Below are positions 35,141-44,584 of a stretch of DNA of 64,000 bases, one piece after another. The stretch is from the NCBI RefSeq assembly GCF_002078015.1, contig NZ_LWBP01000187.1, positions 1 to 64,000 on the forward strand. The letters run 5' to 3'. Source of the DNA: Niastella populi (lineage in GTDB: Bacteria; Bacteroidota; Bacteroidia; Chitinophagales; Chitinophagaceae). The translations under genes were made by a program, and so were the position numbers. The notes beneath the pieces were generated by a model. It ran no database searches, was not told the origin of the DNA, and saw nothing but the letters and a program-made list of their open reading frames with translations. How positions within the stretch are numbered: the stretch's first letter is position 1; each line of letters starts with the position of its first letter.

Positions 35141-38100
35141 ATGCCCAAAACTGCTACTTGTGATCAGTGTGGCGCGCCTTTTTTGTTAACTGAACCGTAC
35201 GCACCTGAAAGCGGTAACCAACGGTTCCCCGGGGTTTTTACCCTTAACAGATCAGCCGGCGCTTCACCACTGCTCACAGCTTCAATGTTAAAAGCTATGA
35301 GAATCGTTATTTTTCTTCTTTTTGCCTGTTCGTTAACCGTTTCGGCAAACAGCTATTCGCAAAACGTAACCCTGTCGGCAAACGGGGTACCGTTGAAAAA
35401 CCTGTTTACCCTTGTTGAAAAGCAAACGGGTTTCGTTTTCTTCTACAACAAACAACTGCTGGCAAATGCAAAACCCGTAACGGTTTCGGTTCAAAACATG
35501 CCGCTCGGCGAGTTCCTGCAGGTGGTAATGAAAGACCAGCCGCTGAACTACCGCATCGAGGGAAAGACCATTACGCTTTTCCGTAAACCGGAACAGGATG
35601 CGCCGAAGCCTGCATTGCCGCCTGCCGATAGCCTGCGCGTGATTACAGGTACGGTCACTGCCGAAACGGGCGAACCCATCAATGCAGCCAGCGTAATGGT
35701 TAAGGGGGTGTTCAGGGGCGCCACTACCGATGCCAAAGGCGCGTTTACCATTCGCGCTTCAACCGGCCAGGTGCTCGTTATTTCTGCTATCGGTTACGAA
35801 CAAATGGAAGTGCGGGTAAAAAGCAGCGACCATATCAACGTGAAAATGGTGCTTGCCATCACTTCCATGAAAGACCAGGTGGTAACGGGCATTTACCAAC
35901 GTAAAAAAGAAAGCTTTACCGGTTCGTCAACCACTTTTACCGTTAAAGAACTGAAAGTAGTGGGTAACCAAAACCCGCTGCAGGCATTGAAAACACTGGA
36001 TCCTTCCTTTGCTATCATAGAGAATTCAACTTTCGGTTCCGACCCCAACCGCCTGCCCGATATTGAGATCAGGGGAAAAAGCAGTGTGATCGGGTTAACC
36101 GAACAATATGGCACCAACCCCAACCAGCCGTTATTTATTCTCGATGGTTTCGAAAGTACGCTGCAGATCATCAGCGATTTCAGTATGGACCGTATTGAAA
36201 GCATTACCCTGTTGAAAGATGCCGCGGCAACGGCCATTTATGGTTCAAAAGCGGCCAATGGGGTAGTGGTGGTTGAAACAAAGAAACCGACGCCCGGCCG
36301 CCTGCGGTTGAACTATAATCTCAACACTACCTATAGCATACCCGACCTCAGCGATTATAATCTCATGAATGCCGAAGAAAAACTGGAGTTCGAGCTGCAG
36401 AGTGGGTTCCTCGGTTCACGCCGACCCGATGGCTCTTTTATCGTTGACGCGGCAGACAGAAGATATAATCAACTGCTGGCAGAAGTAAAACGCGGTGTAA
36501 ATACCTACTGGATGAACGAGCCCCTGCGTTCGGCGCTGGTGCAACGGCATACCCTGTTTGCCGAAGGCGGCGACGCCAACCTGCGCTATGGCGTGTCGCT
36601 GGCCTATGGCGATAACCAGGGTGTAATGAAAGGGTCGGGCCGTAAAACAACCAACGGCAACGTACGGTTGATGTACCGCAAAGGCCGCCTTTCTGCAACC
36701 AACTCCCTGAGCCTCGATGTGGTGAATATAACCCGCGAAACCGTGCCCTTCTCCCGGTTTTCCCGCGCCAATCCTTATTTCAGAAAATACAACGATGCGG
36801 GCGGCATCGACAAAGTGCTCCTGGCATTTCAGTATTCGGCCACTTTTGGGGCGCCGGTACAAAGCGAAACCTATTATAACCCGTTGTACGATCAGCAGAA
36901 CAGGAATGTTAACAGAGCTGAATCGCAGGGTTTCACCAATAATTTCGAGATCGAATACCGGTTGCTGAATGAATTGAGAGCGCGTGCGCGTGTAGGGATC
37001 AACCGCCTCGCTATCCGGAATGAGATCTTCCGGTCGCCTTTTAATTCGGAATTTGCCGGCACCGATCCGTTGCGGCAGGGCAGCTTTAGCGAATCGAACG
37101 AACGGCAGAACAATTACGATGGCGACCTTACCCTTACTTATGGAAAACTGCTCGGCAACAAACATATGGTGAATGCCGTGGCCGGCATGCGGTTGAACCA
37201 GGTTGCTTCGGTTAGCAGTTCCTATGAAGTGCGGGGTTATACCGGCGACGATTTTCCCAATGCGGCCTTTGCTTACGACTACGCAGACACGCGACCTACC
37301 AACCGCGAGTCAATACGCCGCAGCACCAGTTACTTCCTTAACACCGGTTATGCCTACGATCAACGTTACCTGATCGATGCTACCATCAGGTCAGACGGGG
37401 CTTCCGTATTTGGCGCTAACCGCCAGTTCACCAATATCTGGTCAATGGGCCTTGCCTGGAACGTGCATAACGAAGCGTTTTTCGACAACCCGAAGTTAGA
37501 CTGGATGAACAGCCTGCGTTTCCGCGCATCGATCGGTAACCCCGGTAACCAGAACTTCAGCGATTATATTTCAACGCGGGTATACCAGTACAATAACCAG
37601 AACCGGAATCCTTTCGGCGCAGGCGTGCTGGTCACCAACCACGGCAATCCTTTCCTGAAATGGCAAAAGACAATTGACCGCAACATAGGCATCGACCTGG
37701 TAACCCTTAATAACCGGTTACGGATAAACGCCGATTACTTTATAAAAACAACCGACCCGCTGCTGGTATTTGCTACCCTGCCTTCTTCTTCAGGCGCCAC
37801 ATCGGTTACCGATAACCTGGGTGGCCTGCAACAAAAAGGCGCTACGCTTACCGCCGGTTATACAGTGATACAAAAACGGGATCTTACCTGGATGGTGAAT
37901 GTGAATGCACGCCGGTTGAAATCGGAATACAAAAATTTCGGTAACGCCCTTTCCGATTTCAATGAGAAGAACAAAGGCGTTAACATGGTGCGCTATTACG
38001 ATGGCGCCAGTCCCAACGATCTCTGGGCCGTTCGCTCCATGGGTATCGATCCCTCCACCGGCCGCGAAGTATTCCTTACAAAAGACGGCAACCACACCTT

Positions 38101-38605
38101 CGTGCACAGTTATAACGATGAAGTGGTGGTGGGCAACAGCGATCCCGATTTTGAAGGAATTATCGGTTCTTCCATCTCGTACAAAGGTTTTTCAGCCAAC
38201 ATAGCGCTGCGTTACCGGGTGGGCGGACAAATATTCATGCAAACCTTGTACGATAAGGTGGAGAACATTCCATTTCAAAGACTGGGGTTGAACCAGGATA
38301 AACGGGCATTGTACGATCGCTGGCAGCAACCCGGCGATAATGCCAGGTTCAAAAGCATTGCAGAAAGCAGGTCGAACCCCATGTCGTCACGTTTTGTAGA
38401 GGATAACAATATCCTGGCAGGGGAATCCATTTCTATAGGGTATGAAAATTCAACGGCGGGCTGGCTGAAAAGGATAAGCGCTTCTTCTGTGACCTGCCGG
38501 GCTTACATGAACGATATTTTCAGGCTTTCTACGGTAAAGAACGAGCGGGGTATCGATTATCCTTTTGTCCGGTCTGTTTCATTATCTGTAGGGGTACGCT
38601 TTTAA
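35141..38605 (+). CDS. SusC/RagA-type TonB-dependent receptor with STN domain
   Basis: 1154 aa. The chain opens with a 48-residue leader before the hydrophobic signal MRIVIFLLFACSLTVSANSY; such long leaders are common on Chitinophagaceae SusC proteins, but a start at the Met at 35285 is possible. An STN domain follows (about 75-135), then a carboxypeptidase-like domain (about 170-250, ITGTVTAETGEPINAASVMV), a plug (about 265-385, RIESITLLKDAAATAIYGSK, the SusC hallmark) and a barrel ending SVGVRF. It forms the outer-membrane channel closed by the SusD lipoprotein encoded next. Confidence 0.95.
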   Translation: MPKTATCDQCGAPFLLTEPYAPESGNQRFPGVFTLNRSAGASPLLTASMLKAMRIVIFLLFACSLTVSANSYSQNVTLSANGVPLKNLFTLVEKQTGFVFFYNKQLLANAKPVTVSVQNMPLGEFLQVVMKDQPLNYRIEGKTITLFRKPEQDAPKPALPPADSLRVITGTVTAETGEPINAASVMVKGVFRGATTDAKGAFTIRASTGQVLVISAIGYEQMEVRVKSSDHINVKMVLAITSMKDQVVTGIYQRKKESFTGSSTTFTVKELKVVGNQNPLQALKTLDPSFAIIENSTFGSDPNRLPDIEIRGKSSVIGLTEQYGTNPNQPLFILDGFESTLQIISDFSMDRIESITLLKDAAATAIYGSKAANGVVVVETKKPTPGRLRLNYNLNTTYSIPDLSDYNLMNAEEKLEFELQSGFLGSRRPDGSFIVDAADRRYNQLLAEVKRGVNTYWMNEPLRSALVQRHTLFAEGGDANLRYGVSLAYGDNQGVMKGSGRKTTNGNVRLMYRKGRLSATNSLSLDVVNITRETVPFSRFSRANPYFRKYNDAGGIDKVLLAFQYSATFGAPVQSETYYNPLYDQQNRNVNRAESQGFTNNFEIEYRLLNELRARARVGINRLAIRNEIFRSPFNSEFAGTDPLRQGSFSESNERQNNYDGDLTLTYGKLLGNKHMVNAVAGMRLNQVASVSSSYEVRGYTGDDFPNAAFAYDYADTRPTNRESIRRSTSYFLNTGYAYDQRYLIDATIRSDGASVFGANRQFTNIWSMGLAWNVHNEAFFDNPKLDWMNSLRFRASIGNPGNQNFSDYISTRVYQYNNQNRNPFGAGVLVTNHGNPFLKWQKTIDRNIGIDLVTLNNRLRINADYFIKTTDPLLVFATLPSSSGATSVTDNLGGLQQKGATLTAGYTVIQKRDLTWMVNVNARRLKSEYKNFGNALSDFNEKNKGVNMVRYYDGASPNDLWAVRSMGIDPSTGREVFLTKDGNHTFVHSYNDEVVVGNSDPDFEGIIGSSISYKGFSANIALRYRVGGQIFMQTLYDKVENIPFQRLGLNQDKRALYDRWQQPGDNARFKSIAESRSNPMSSRFVEDNNILAGESISIGYENSTAGWLKRISASSVTCRAYMNDIFRLSTVKNERGIDYPFVRSVSLSVGVRF

Positions 38606-38701
38606 TAAATAAGGTATGCCACACCTGCATCATCCCGGCCGGGAAAGTGTGGCACACCTCGATAGGCAATTGTTTACATGATACAACCAAAACGACAATA
38701 C

Positions 38702-40192
38702 ATGAAGCTTAAAATTTTTTCCGGTTGTTTATTGTTCACCATGTTATTGGTGAGCTGCAAAAAATGGATCGATGTAAAGCCGAGCGACCGGCTTACCGAA
38801 GACCAGCTGTTCAGTACCACGCAGGGTTACCTCAATGCGCTGAACGGTGTGTATATCGAGTTAACCAATCCCGCTATTTATGGCGACCGCATGACGGTAT
38901 CGGTGCTGGATGTAATGGCGCAGAATTATATTATCACTCCCTCTACGCACCGGTATATTCAGTATGCAACTTTCGAGTATACGGCAGATACCCCCAGGAT
39001 CGTATTCGACAATATGTGGAAAAAGGCCTATGAACTGATCCTTAACTGCAATGTGATCATCGAGCGTTGCGGCGAAAACGGCAATGGTGTGCTTACCGGG
39101 CCTTATTTCGGAATGGTAAAAGGAGAAGCACTGGCGCTGAGGGCCATGCTGCATTTTGATATGCTGCGCATCTTTGGCCCCATTTATACGCAGGCAGATA
39201 AAGACAAGCCATGTATCCCATATAATCTGGCATCGCGCCCCTCGTCATCAGACCTGTTGGGCTCGGCAGCAGTAATGCAACACGTTATCGATGATCTTAC
39301 TGCTGCTGCCACATTATTAAAAGCGGCAGACCCCATTATCACTGAAGGGGTGCGGCACGGGGCTAACCCCGCCGGCGCCAATGACCTGTATTACCGGCAG
39401 TACCGCCTTAACTATTATGCGGTAAGGGCATTGCTGGCACGGGCTTACCTGTGGATGCAGGATAAACCCAAAGCCCTGCAGGAAGCGCAACAACTGCTGG
39501 CAGAAACACTAGACCCCGCCAAACCCATTTTCAAATTGGGAGAAACGGCGGCGACCGACCCAACAAAAGCAACGGATGCCGATTATGATCATATGTTCAG
39601 GTCGGAAGTGATCTTCGGCCTGTATACCCTTAACCGGCAGCATATTTACAATACCTATTTTTCTCCCGAAATACAACAGCCTTTAAGATTGAGCTTTAAC
39701 GATTACAATGCCGACGAACAACGACTGGATGCATTGTATGACGATGGGCAGGACTACCGCAGAAAAGCATGGATACCGCTGAGGAATGCCAATGGTACGT
39801 TTCTTACCCATGTGAAATTTTCGGTGGCGCCTTATAACCCCAGTCCTAATATGATGCCGTTGATCAGAATGGCGGAGATCATCTTAATGGCGGCGGAATG
39901 CAGCAATACGCTCGATGAGGGCAAGGCATACCTGAACATGCTGCGTACCTCAAAGTTTTGTGTTGACCTGAACCCCACCACCACCGCACAATTAAAAGAG
40001 TATATCACCAACGAGTTCAGGAAAGAAACGATAGGGGAAGGGCAAATGTTCTTTTACTATAAGCGCAATAGCATGAGCACCGTGCCTAACCATGTGTGGG
40101 CCGGCACACCCCCGGTGCCAACCAAAACGATCTCCCTTGCCAGTTATGTGGTGCCGTTGCCTGTAAGTGAAGTTTCTGTAAGGGGAAACTAG
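38702..40192 (+). CDS. SusD/RagB-type lipoprotein
   Basis: 496 aa from the Met at 38702; the ATG at 38678 adds 8 residues before a good lipoprotein signal (MKLKIFSGCLLFTMLLVSC). SusD features are the WIDVKPSDRLTEDQLFSTTQ opening, the TPR-like helical core (KKAYELILNCNVIIERC, VKGEALALRAMLHFDMLRIF, the classic LRAxxxFxLxRxFG block) and YVVPLPVSEVS near the C-terminus. It binds the substrate as the lid of the SusC channel. Gap to SusC: 96 bp. Confidence 0.94.
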   Translation: MKLKIFSGCLLFTMLLVSCKKWIDVKPSDRLTEDQLFSTTQGYLNALNGVYIELTNPAIYGDRMTVSVLDVMAQNYIITPSTHRYIQYATFEYTADTPRIVFDNMWKKAYELILNCNVIIERCGENGNGVLTGPYFGMVKGEALALRAMLHFDMLRIFGPIYTQADKDKPCIPYNLASRPSSSDLLGSAAVMQHVIDDLTAAATLLKAADPIITEGVRHGANPAGANDLYYRQYRLNYYAVRALLARAYLWMQDKPKALQEAQQLLAETLDPAKPIFKLGETAATDPTKATDADYDHMFRSEVIFGLYTLNRQHIYNTYFSPEIQQPLRLSFNDYNADEQRLDALYDDGQDYRRKAWIPLRNANGTFLTHVKFSVAPYNPSPNMMPLIRMAEIILMAAECSNTLDEGKAYLNMLRTSKFCVDLNPTTTAQLKEYITNEFRKETIGEGQMFFYYKRNSMSTVPNHVWAGTPPVPTKTISLASYVVPLPVSEVSVRGN

Positions 40193-40325
40193 GATTTATG
40201 ATGTAGAGATTTGGGGATTTTTGATTTTACAATTAATTAAACAGTTGAATGTAATGAAATCTCAAAATCGCAAAATCCCAAAATCAGAAATTCCACAATG
40301 GTTTTAATCTTAAAAAGTGTATCAA

Positions 40326-41174
40326 ATGAAAAAAGTAGTATACTATTTGTTGATGGTGGCGCTGCTGGTTTCCTGCAAGAAAGAGATGATGCAGTATGAA
40401 GGAATGGAAGGCGTTTATTTTGCGCAGCAATGGGGACTGCCTTCATATTCAAGTTGGCCTTACCGCCCGTTCTCTTACGTAGAACTGGTAAAACAGCCCG
40501 TTTCAGTAACCGAATATACCGCTAATATAAAAGTGATGTTCACCGGGGCAGCTAAAGACTATGACCGGCATTTCAAAGTAGCAATCAACCCCGATAGCAC
40601 CACCGCGGTGGAGAATGTACATTATGCGCCGTTGCCCGAATCGGTACTGGTGCCCGCCAATGCGCTGGTGGCTTATGTGCCGTTGGTAGTAAAGCGCTCG
40701 CCCGATCTGCAAACAGCCAGTAAGAAGATCGGCCTCAGGCTGGTGGCGAATGAAGATTTTGGCGTTGCCTTTCCCAAATGGAAAGCTATTCCCGAGCTGG
40801 GTACCGGCAGTCTTACACCAGCCGATACGGCTTTTGATAACAGCATACATACAGTGTTCGTGCACGATTTTATGGTACAGCCTGCAGTATGGCGCGGTTC
40901 CGTAAACCCCACTACTAACAGGGATGCCGGTTCGTGGGGTGGGTTTACCCGTAAGAAAATAGAACTGATGTGCAAGCTGTTCAACCTCACTTATGACGAC
41001 TTTGGTTCTACCGAAACAATGACCGGCATATTGGTTAGCCTTATTACACAGGAAATGACGCGGTACCTGATCGGGCAGTTCAATGCCGGCACCCCGGTGA
41101 AGGAAGATGATGGCCGGTTGATGTGGGTGGGTTCCGTACCCTGGACCTCAACCGTTGGCGTACCGTATCCTTAA
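40326..41174 (+). CDS. DUF4843 lipoprotein
   Basis: 282 aa from the Met at 40326; an in-frame GTG at 40317 adds three residues. The lipobox ALLVSC leads to a mature protein typical of DUF4843 in SusCD loci: YEGMEGVYFAQQW near the start, ADTAFDNSIHTVFVHDFM and a C-terminal RYLIGQFNAGTPVKEDDGRL. These are surface-exposed accessory lipoproteins of SusCD systems without a known activity. Spacing in the operon is 133 bp after SusD and 19 bp before the next gene. Confidence 0.82.
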   Translation: MKKVVYYLLMVALLVSCKKEMMQYEGMEGVYFAQQWGLPSYSSWPYRPFSYVELVKQPVSVTEYTANIKVMFTGAAKDYDRHFKVAINPDSTTAVENVHYAPLPESVLVPANALVAYVPLVVKRSPDLQTASKKIGLRLVANEDFGVAFPKWKAIPELGTGSLTPADTAFDNSIHTVFVHDFMVQPAVWRGSVNPTTNRDAGSWGGFTRKKIELMCKLFNLTYDDFGSTETMTGILVSLITQEMTRYLIGQFNAGTPVKEDDGRLMWVGSVPWTSTVGVPYP

Positions 41175-41193
41175 TGCTTAAATGAATGTAGTT

Positions 41194-42765
41194 ATGAAAA
41201 GATTCAGCATAATCATACTAACCGCGTATATAACTTTCCTGAGTGCCTGTTACAAAGACAAGGGAAACTATGACTATCGCGATATCAACGAAATAAAGAT
41301 CAGCGGCCTGGCCGCCGGCTATGCCTACGTGCTGGGAACCACCCTGCATATTGACCCTGCAATACAAATGAGCCAGAAAGACCTCGATACTGCTGCCGCT
41401 GCGTATTACTGGATCCTTTACAAGGATGAATCGACCATCATCGATACCATTGGAAGATCGGCCGTGCTCGATACCCGCATAGTGGTGGAGCCCGCCGTTT
41501 ATACGCTCTGGTTAAGGGTGGTTGATAAAGCAACCGGCGTTACCTATAAAGCAAACACCAAAGTAACCGTAAGCACCCTGTTTTCGATCGGCATGCTGCT
41601 GATAGGAACCGATAATAACGGCAATGCCGAAGCTGAAATGATCTCGATGGTAAAAGATACCATCATCTTCCGGAATATTTTAAGCAGTAGCGGTTTGCCC
41701 GGCCTGCGCGACCCCATGAGCTGTATGTTCTTTGGCGGTACCAGTACCAACCCCAATATTGCGCGGCTTTGGGTAATGACAAAAAGCGGTTCTTACTTTC
41801 TCGACCGGTTGACCATGGGCGGCAATACTTCACGAAAATTCGCTAACATTTGTATTACCAACGAAATTGCCAATAAGGAGGCCATTACGCCGGTAGTGGG
41901 AATGCCGCAGGTAAGGGATAAGGGCGGAGCCACAAGCGGCGGTACAAATGCCTGGGGACGTGCAGTGATCACCACCGATGGCGATATTTTTGCCACTCAT
42001 TCACTATTGAACGGGGGCGACTATTACGCCAACCCCATAAACCGGGAGGCCACTGATTTTTCAAAACGCCTTAAAGCAGCGCCTTACTTCTGGTATGCAA
42101 TAGCCAATTATGGCAGTTCCCCGTCGATGATGTGGTACGATACCGATAACCAGCGCTTCATGGTATACGCTAATTTCGTCGCGGCTAATTCCACCGCACC
42201 TGCCGATGTGGCCGGCGATATTTTCAGCTGGAACCTGGCATCGCAGGGCCGTACCCTGGTATATGGAGAAAATTCGCGGAATACCGACAACGGTTCAACC
42301 AACGGTAATTCATTTGCCATCGTTAAAGACAATACAGGCGCACACTACATCTATAAATTTTACGCAACCGGTACCGCACCGCAAAAACGCGATCTGTATA
42401 CTGTTTCCCCAATAGCTATCGATTTCGATAAAGCCGATTTCTACGCGTTCTCCTCAAAACGTACCGTCATCTTTTATTCAGTTGGCAACAAGTTGTACGC
42501 ATACGATTACAATAAAGGACTGGAGAAATTCTACCAGTTTCCCGAACTGTCGGCCGATGAAATAACGATGCTCAAATTCGATACCCAGATCGATTTTTCA
42601 ACCAATTCATTATACGTGGCTACCTACAATGGTACAACCAAAGGCCGGCTGCGCCGGTACAATGTAGGCTCCAATCCCAATACCGTGGATATTACACCGG
42701 TACCAGGGGCCGACTGGGACGGCATGATTAAAATAAAAGACATGAACTGGAGAGGCGTGAACTAA
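41194..42765 (+). CDS. PKD-like family lipoprotein
   Basis: 523 aa from the Met at 41194 (ATG at 41182 adds four). The lipobox ITFLSAC is followed by YKDKGNYDYRDINEIKISGL, which is the opening of the PKD-like lipoprotein family that travels with SusCD, DUF4843 and TlpA in Bacteroidota. A PKD-like Ig fold (about 30-135) precedes a longer beta-propeller-like part (SIGMLLIGTDNNGNAEAEMI and repeated FYA/VFYS strands). Likely a surface substrate-binding or scaffold lipoprotein of the uptake complex. Confidence 0.85.
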   Translation: MKRFSIIILTAYITFLSACYKDKGNYDYRDINEIKISGLAAGYAYVLGTTLHIDPAIQMSQKDLDTAAAAYYWILYKDESTIIDTIGRSAVLDTRIVVEPAVYTLWLRVVDKATGVTYKANTKVTVSTLFSIGMLLIGTDNNGNAEAEMISMVKDTIIFRNILSSSGLPGLRDPMSCMFFGGTSTNPNIARLWVMTKSGSYFLDRLTMGGNTSRKFANICITNEIANKEAITPVVGMPQVRDKGGATSGGTNAWGRAVITTDGDIFATHSLLNGGDYYANPINREATDFSKRLKAAPYFWYAIANYGSSPSMMWYDTDNQRFMVYANFVAANSTAPADVAGDIFSWNLASQGRTLVYGENSRNTDNGSTNGNSFAIVKDNTGAHYIYKFYATGTAPQKRDLYTVSPIAIDFDKADFYAFSSKRTVIFYSVGNKLYAYDYNKGLEKFYQFPELSADEITMLKFDTQIDFSTNSLYVATYNGTTKGRLRRYNVGSNPNTVDITPVPGADWDGMIKIKDMNWRGVN

Positions 42766-42793
42766 GGCCATTCTCCGTTAAACCAATACAAAT

Positions 42794-43948
42794 ATGATGA
42801 AGTCAGTTAAGGTTTTTATTACAGCAGGTTTTATTACCGGCGCATCCCTTTCGCTTTTTGCGCAAACGCCGTTTAAGGTGAAGGGAAATGTGAAAGATAC
42901 TTCGAGGAACGGCGAGAAAGTATTCCTGAGTTATTTCAATGGGGAAAAGAAAGTGTATACGGCAGCCATTATAAAAGATGGTATGTTTACGTTTGAGGGA
43001 ACCGTTAAAGACCCTGCCCGCGCAACGCTTTCGATCAGTACCTCGAAGGTTGAACGCAAAGCGATTCCCTGGATCATGTCGGATAAATGCGAGTTCTTTA
43101 TAGAAGGCGGCGATGTGACTGTGGATGGACTGCCCATCTCAAAGGCCCTTATAAAAGCACCCGGCAGATCACAAAAGGATTTCCGGGCGTTCCAGGCAAA
43201 ACTGAAACCTTTCGTTGAAAAAGAACGCAATTCTTATCTCGCTATGCTGAATGCGCTGGCAGCACGCGATTCCATAACATCAAAAAAACAGAAAGCCATC
43301 AATGAAATAAGCAAACATGAGGCCGACAGTGTGGAAATGGCATTCCTGGTAGCCAACCCGGCCTCGCATGTGTCGCTGGGTTTGCTGCGTGAGAAGATCA
43401 CGGCCCAGGCGCTGTCGGAAGATAAAGAGACAATGGCTGCATTGTATAACAAACTTGCAGCACCATTGAAAAAAACGATCCTCGGTAAACAAATAGGGGA
43501 GTTGATTGAAACAGCCGGCAAGTTAGCGCCAGGCAAACCGGCCGCGGATTTTGTATTGAACGATACCCTTGGTCATCCCGTGCGGTTATCTTCCTTAAAA
43601 GGAAAATATGTGTTGCTCGATTTCTGGGCAAGCTGGTGCATACCCTGCCGCGCTGAAAACCCAACAGTGATAAAAGCATACGACCGGTTTAAAGAGAAAA
43701 ACTTCACGGTGATCAGCGTATCGCTCGAAAAACCCGGCGACCGAAAGGCCTGGGTGGCGGCCATTATAAAGGACAAACTTACCTGGACGCAGGTGGCTGC
43801 GCTTACCAAAGAAGAAGGCGACAATATGAGGAAGCTGTACGGTATTCAAAGCATCCCTATGAATTTCCTGATAGATCCGCAGGGAAAGGTGGTGGCTACT
43901 TATTTACGGGGCGAGGCGTTGATCAAAAAGCTGGAAGAGATATTGTAA
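42794..43948 (+). CDS. TlpA-like thiol-disulfide oxidoreductase with DUF4369 domain
   Basis: 384 aa. A signal peptide (1-23) is followed by an N-terminal DUF4369 beta domain (about 25-115, KVKGNVKDTSRNGEKVFLSY; IIKDGMFTFEG), a helical linker and a C-terminal AhpC/TSA-thioredoxin fold (about 245-384): DFWASWCIPCRAENP with Cys282/Cys285, and SIPMNFLIDPQG with the cis-proline. It is periplasmic and the last gene of the SusCD operon, followed by a strong terminator. In this context it may reduce or fold a disulfide-bearing component of the system. Confidence 0.9.
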   Translation: MMKSVKVFITAGFITGASLSLFAQTPFKVKGNVKDTSRNGEKVFLSYFNGEKKVYTAAIIKDGMFTFEGTVKDPARATLSISTSKVERKAIPWIMSDKCEFFIEGGDVTVDGLPISKALIKAPGRSQKDFRAFQAKLKPFVEKERNSYLAMLNALAARDSITSKKQKAINEISKHEADSVEMAFLVANPASHVSLGLLREKITAQALSEDKETMAALYNKLAAPLKKTILGKQIGELIETAGKLAPGKPAADFVLNDTLGHPVRLSSLKGKYVLLDFWASWCIPCRAENPTVIKAYDRFKEKNFTVISVSLEKPGDRKAWVAAIIKDKLTWTQVAALTKEEGDNMRKLYGIQSIPMNFLIDPQGKVVATYLRGEALIKKLEEIL

Positions 43949-43964
43949 TCTCCTGCCGGATAAT

Positions 43965-43998
43965 AAAAAAGCTGCTCAACAAGGGCAGCTTTTTTAGT
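43965..43998. terminator. Bidirectional intrinsic terminator after the SusCD locus
   Basis: aaaaaagctgc, a short loop and gcagctttttt form a perfect stem flanked by A- and T-runs, giving a canonical Rho-independent terminator on both strands. Confidence 0.9.
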
Positions 43999-44043
43999 TT
44001 ATAAAAATAACGCTTAATTTTCAGGAATCTAAACGTTTATTAT

Positions 44044-44433
44044 ATGCATCCCGATGTACAGGCTTATAACAACAATCAATCAGCGGAGGAAAAAACGATC
44101 TGCGACCTGCTGGCAAAAGAGATAGATGCGGGTTTACCCGATGCAGAGAACAAGATCTGGCATGCGCACCCGGTATGGTTTCTGGAAGGCAACCCCGTTG
44201 TTGGATATAGCAAATTAAAGGGAGGCATCCGCCTGTTGTTCTGGAGCGGGCAGTCGTTTGAAGAGGATGGTTTGCAAAAGGAGGGCAGCTTCAAAGCCGC
44301 TGAGGCCCGGTATACCGAAGCGAAACAGGTAAATAAAACCGATCTGAAACGCTGGCTGAAAAAAGCCAGGGATATTCAGTGGGATTATAAGAATGTCGTA
44401 AAGCGGAAAGGGGTATTGGAAAGACTTAAATAA
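44044..44433 (+). CDS. DUF1801 (YdhG-like) protein
   Basis: 129 aa, cytoplasmic. PDAENKIWHAHPVWFLEGNP and GYSKLKGGIRLLFWSGQSFE give the YdhG/DUF1801 beta-alpha pattern (P-A-E--I-----W). The C-terminus is strongly basic (RWLKKARDIQWDYKNVVKRK). Members are small proteins of unknown biochemical function. Single gene between the SusCD terminator and a repeat-filled gap. Confidence 0.75.
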   Translation: MHPDVQAYNNNQSAEEKTICDLLAKEIDAGLPDAENKIWHAHPVWFLEGNPVVGYSKLKGGIRLLFWSGQSFEEDGLQKEGSFKAAEARYTEAKQVNKTDLKRWLKKARDIQWDYKNVVKRKGVLERLK

Positions 44434-44445
44434 TTTTAATCGGCA

Positions 44446-44580
44446 ATCGGCAAACGTGAAACGGCAAACGGCAAACCTCAGCGCGGCGTACGTCGGCAAT
44501 CGGCTTGAATATGGGGCGGCGCGAGGTCGTAAATAAATCCGAAATTTCGCGAGCCCTTTCACGTTTCACGTTTCGGGAGG
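44446..44580. repeat. Intergenic CGGCAAACGG/CACGTTTCACG repeat
   Basis: cggcaatcggcaaacgtgaaacggcaaacgg and the following cctcagcgcggcgtacgtcggcaatcggc match the minus strand at 23047-23100. The end has cacgtttcacgtttcgg and attcacgattcacg. The block sits between converging stop codons. Confidence 0.65.
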
Positions 44581-44584
44581 CCAT

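Noticed and set aside
36416-37165. A 249-codon open frame on the minus strand inside the SusC gene
   Set aside because: It is fully antisense to a clear SusC barrel region with strong codon periodicity on the other strand; its product has no signal, domain or start context.
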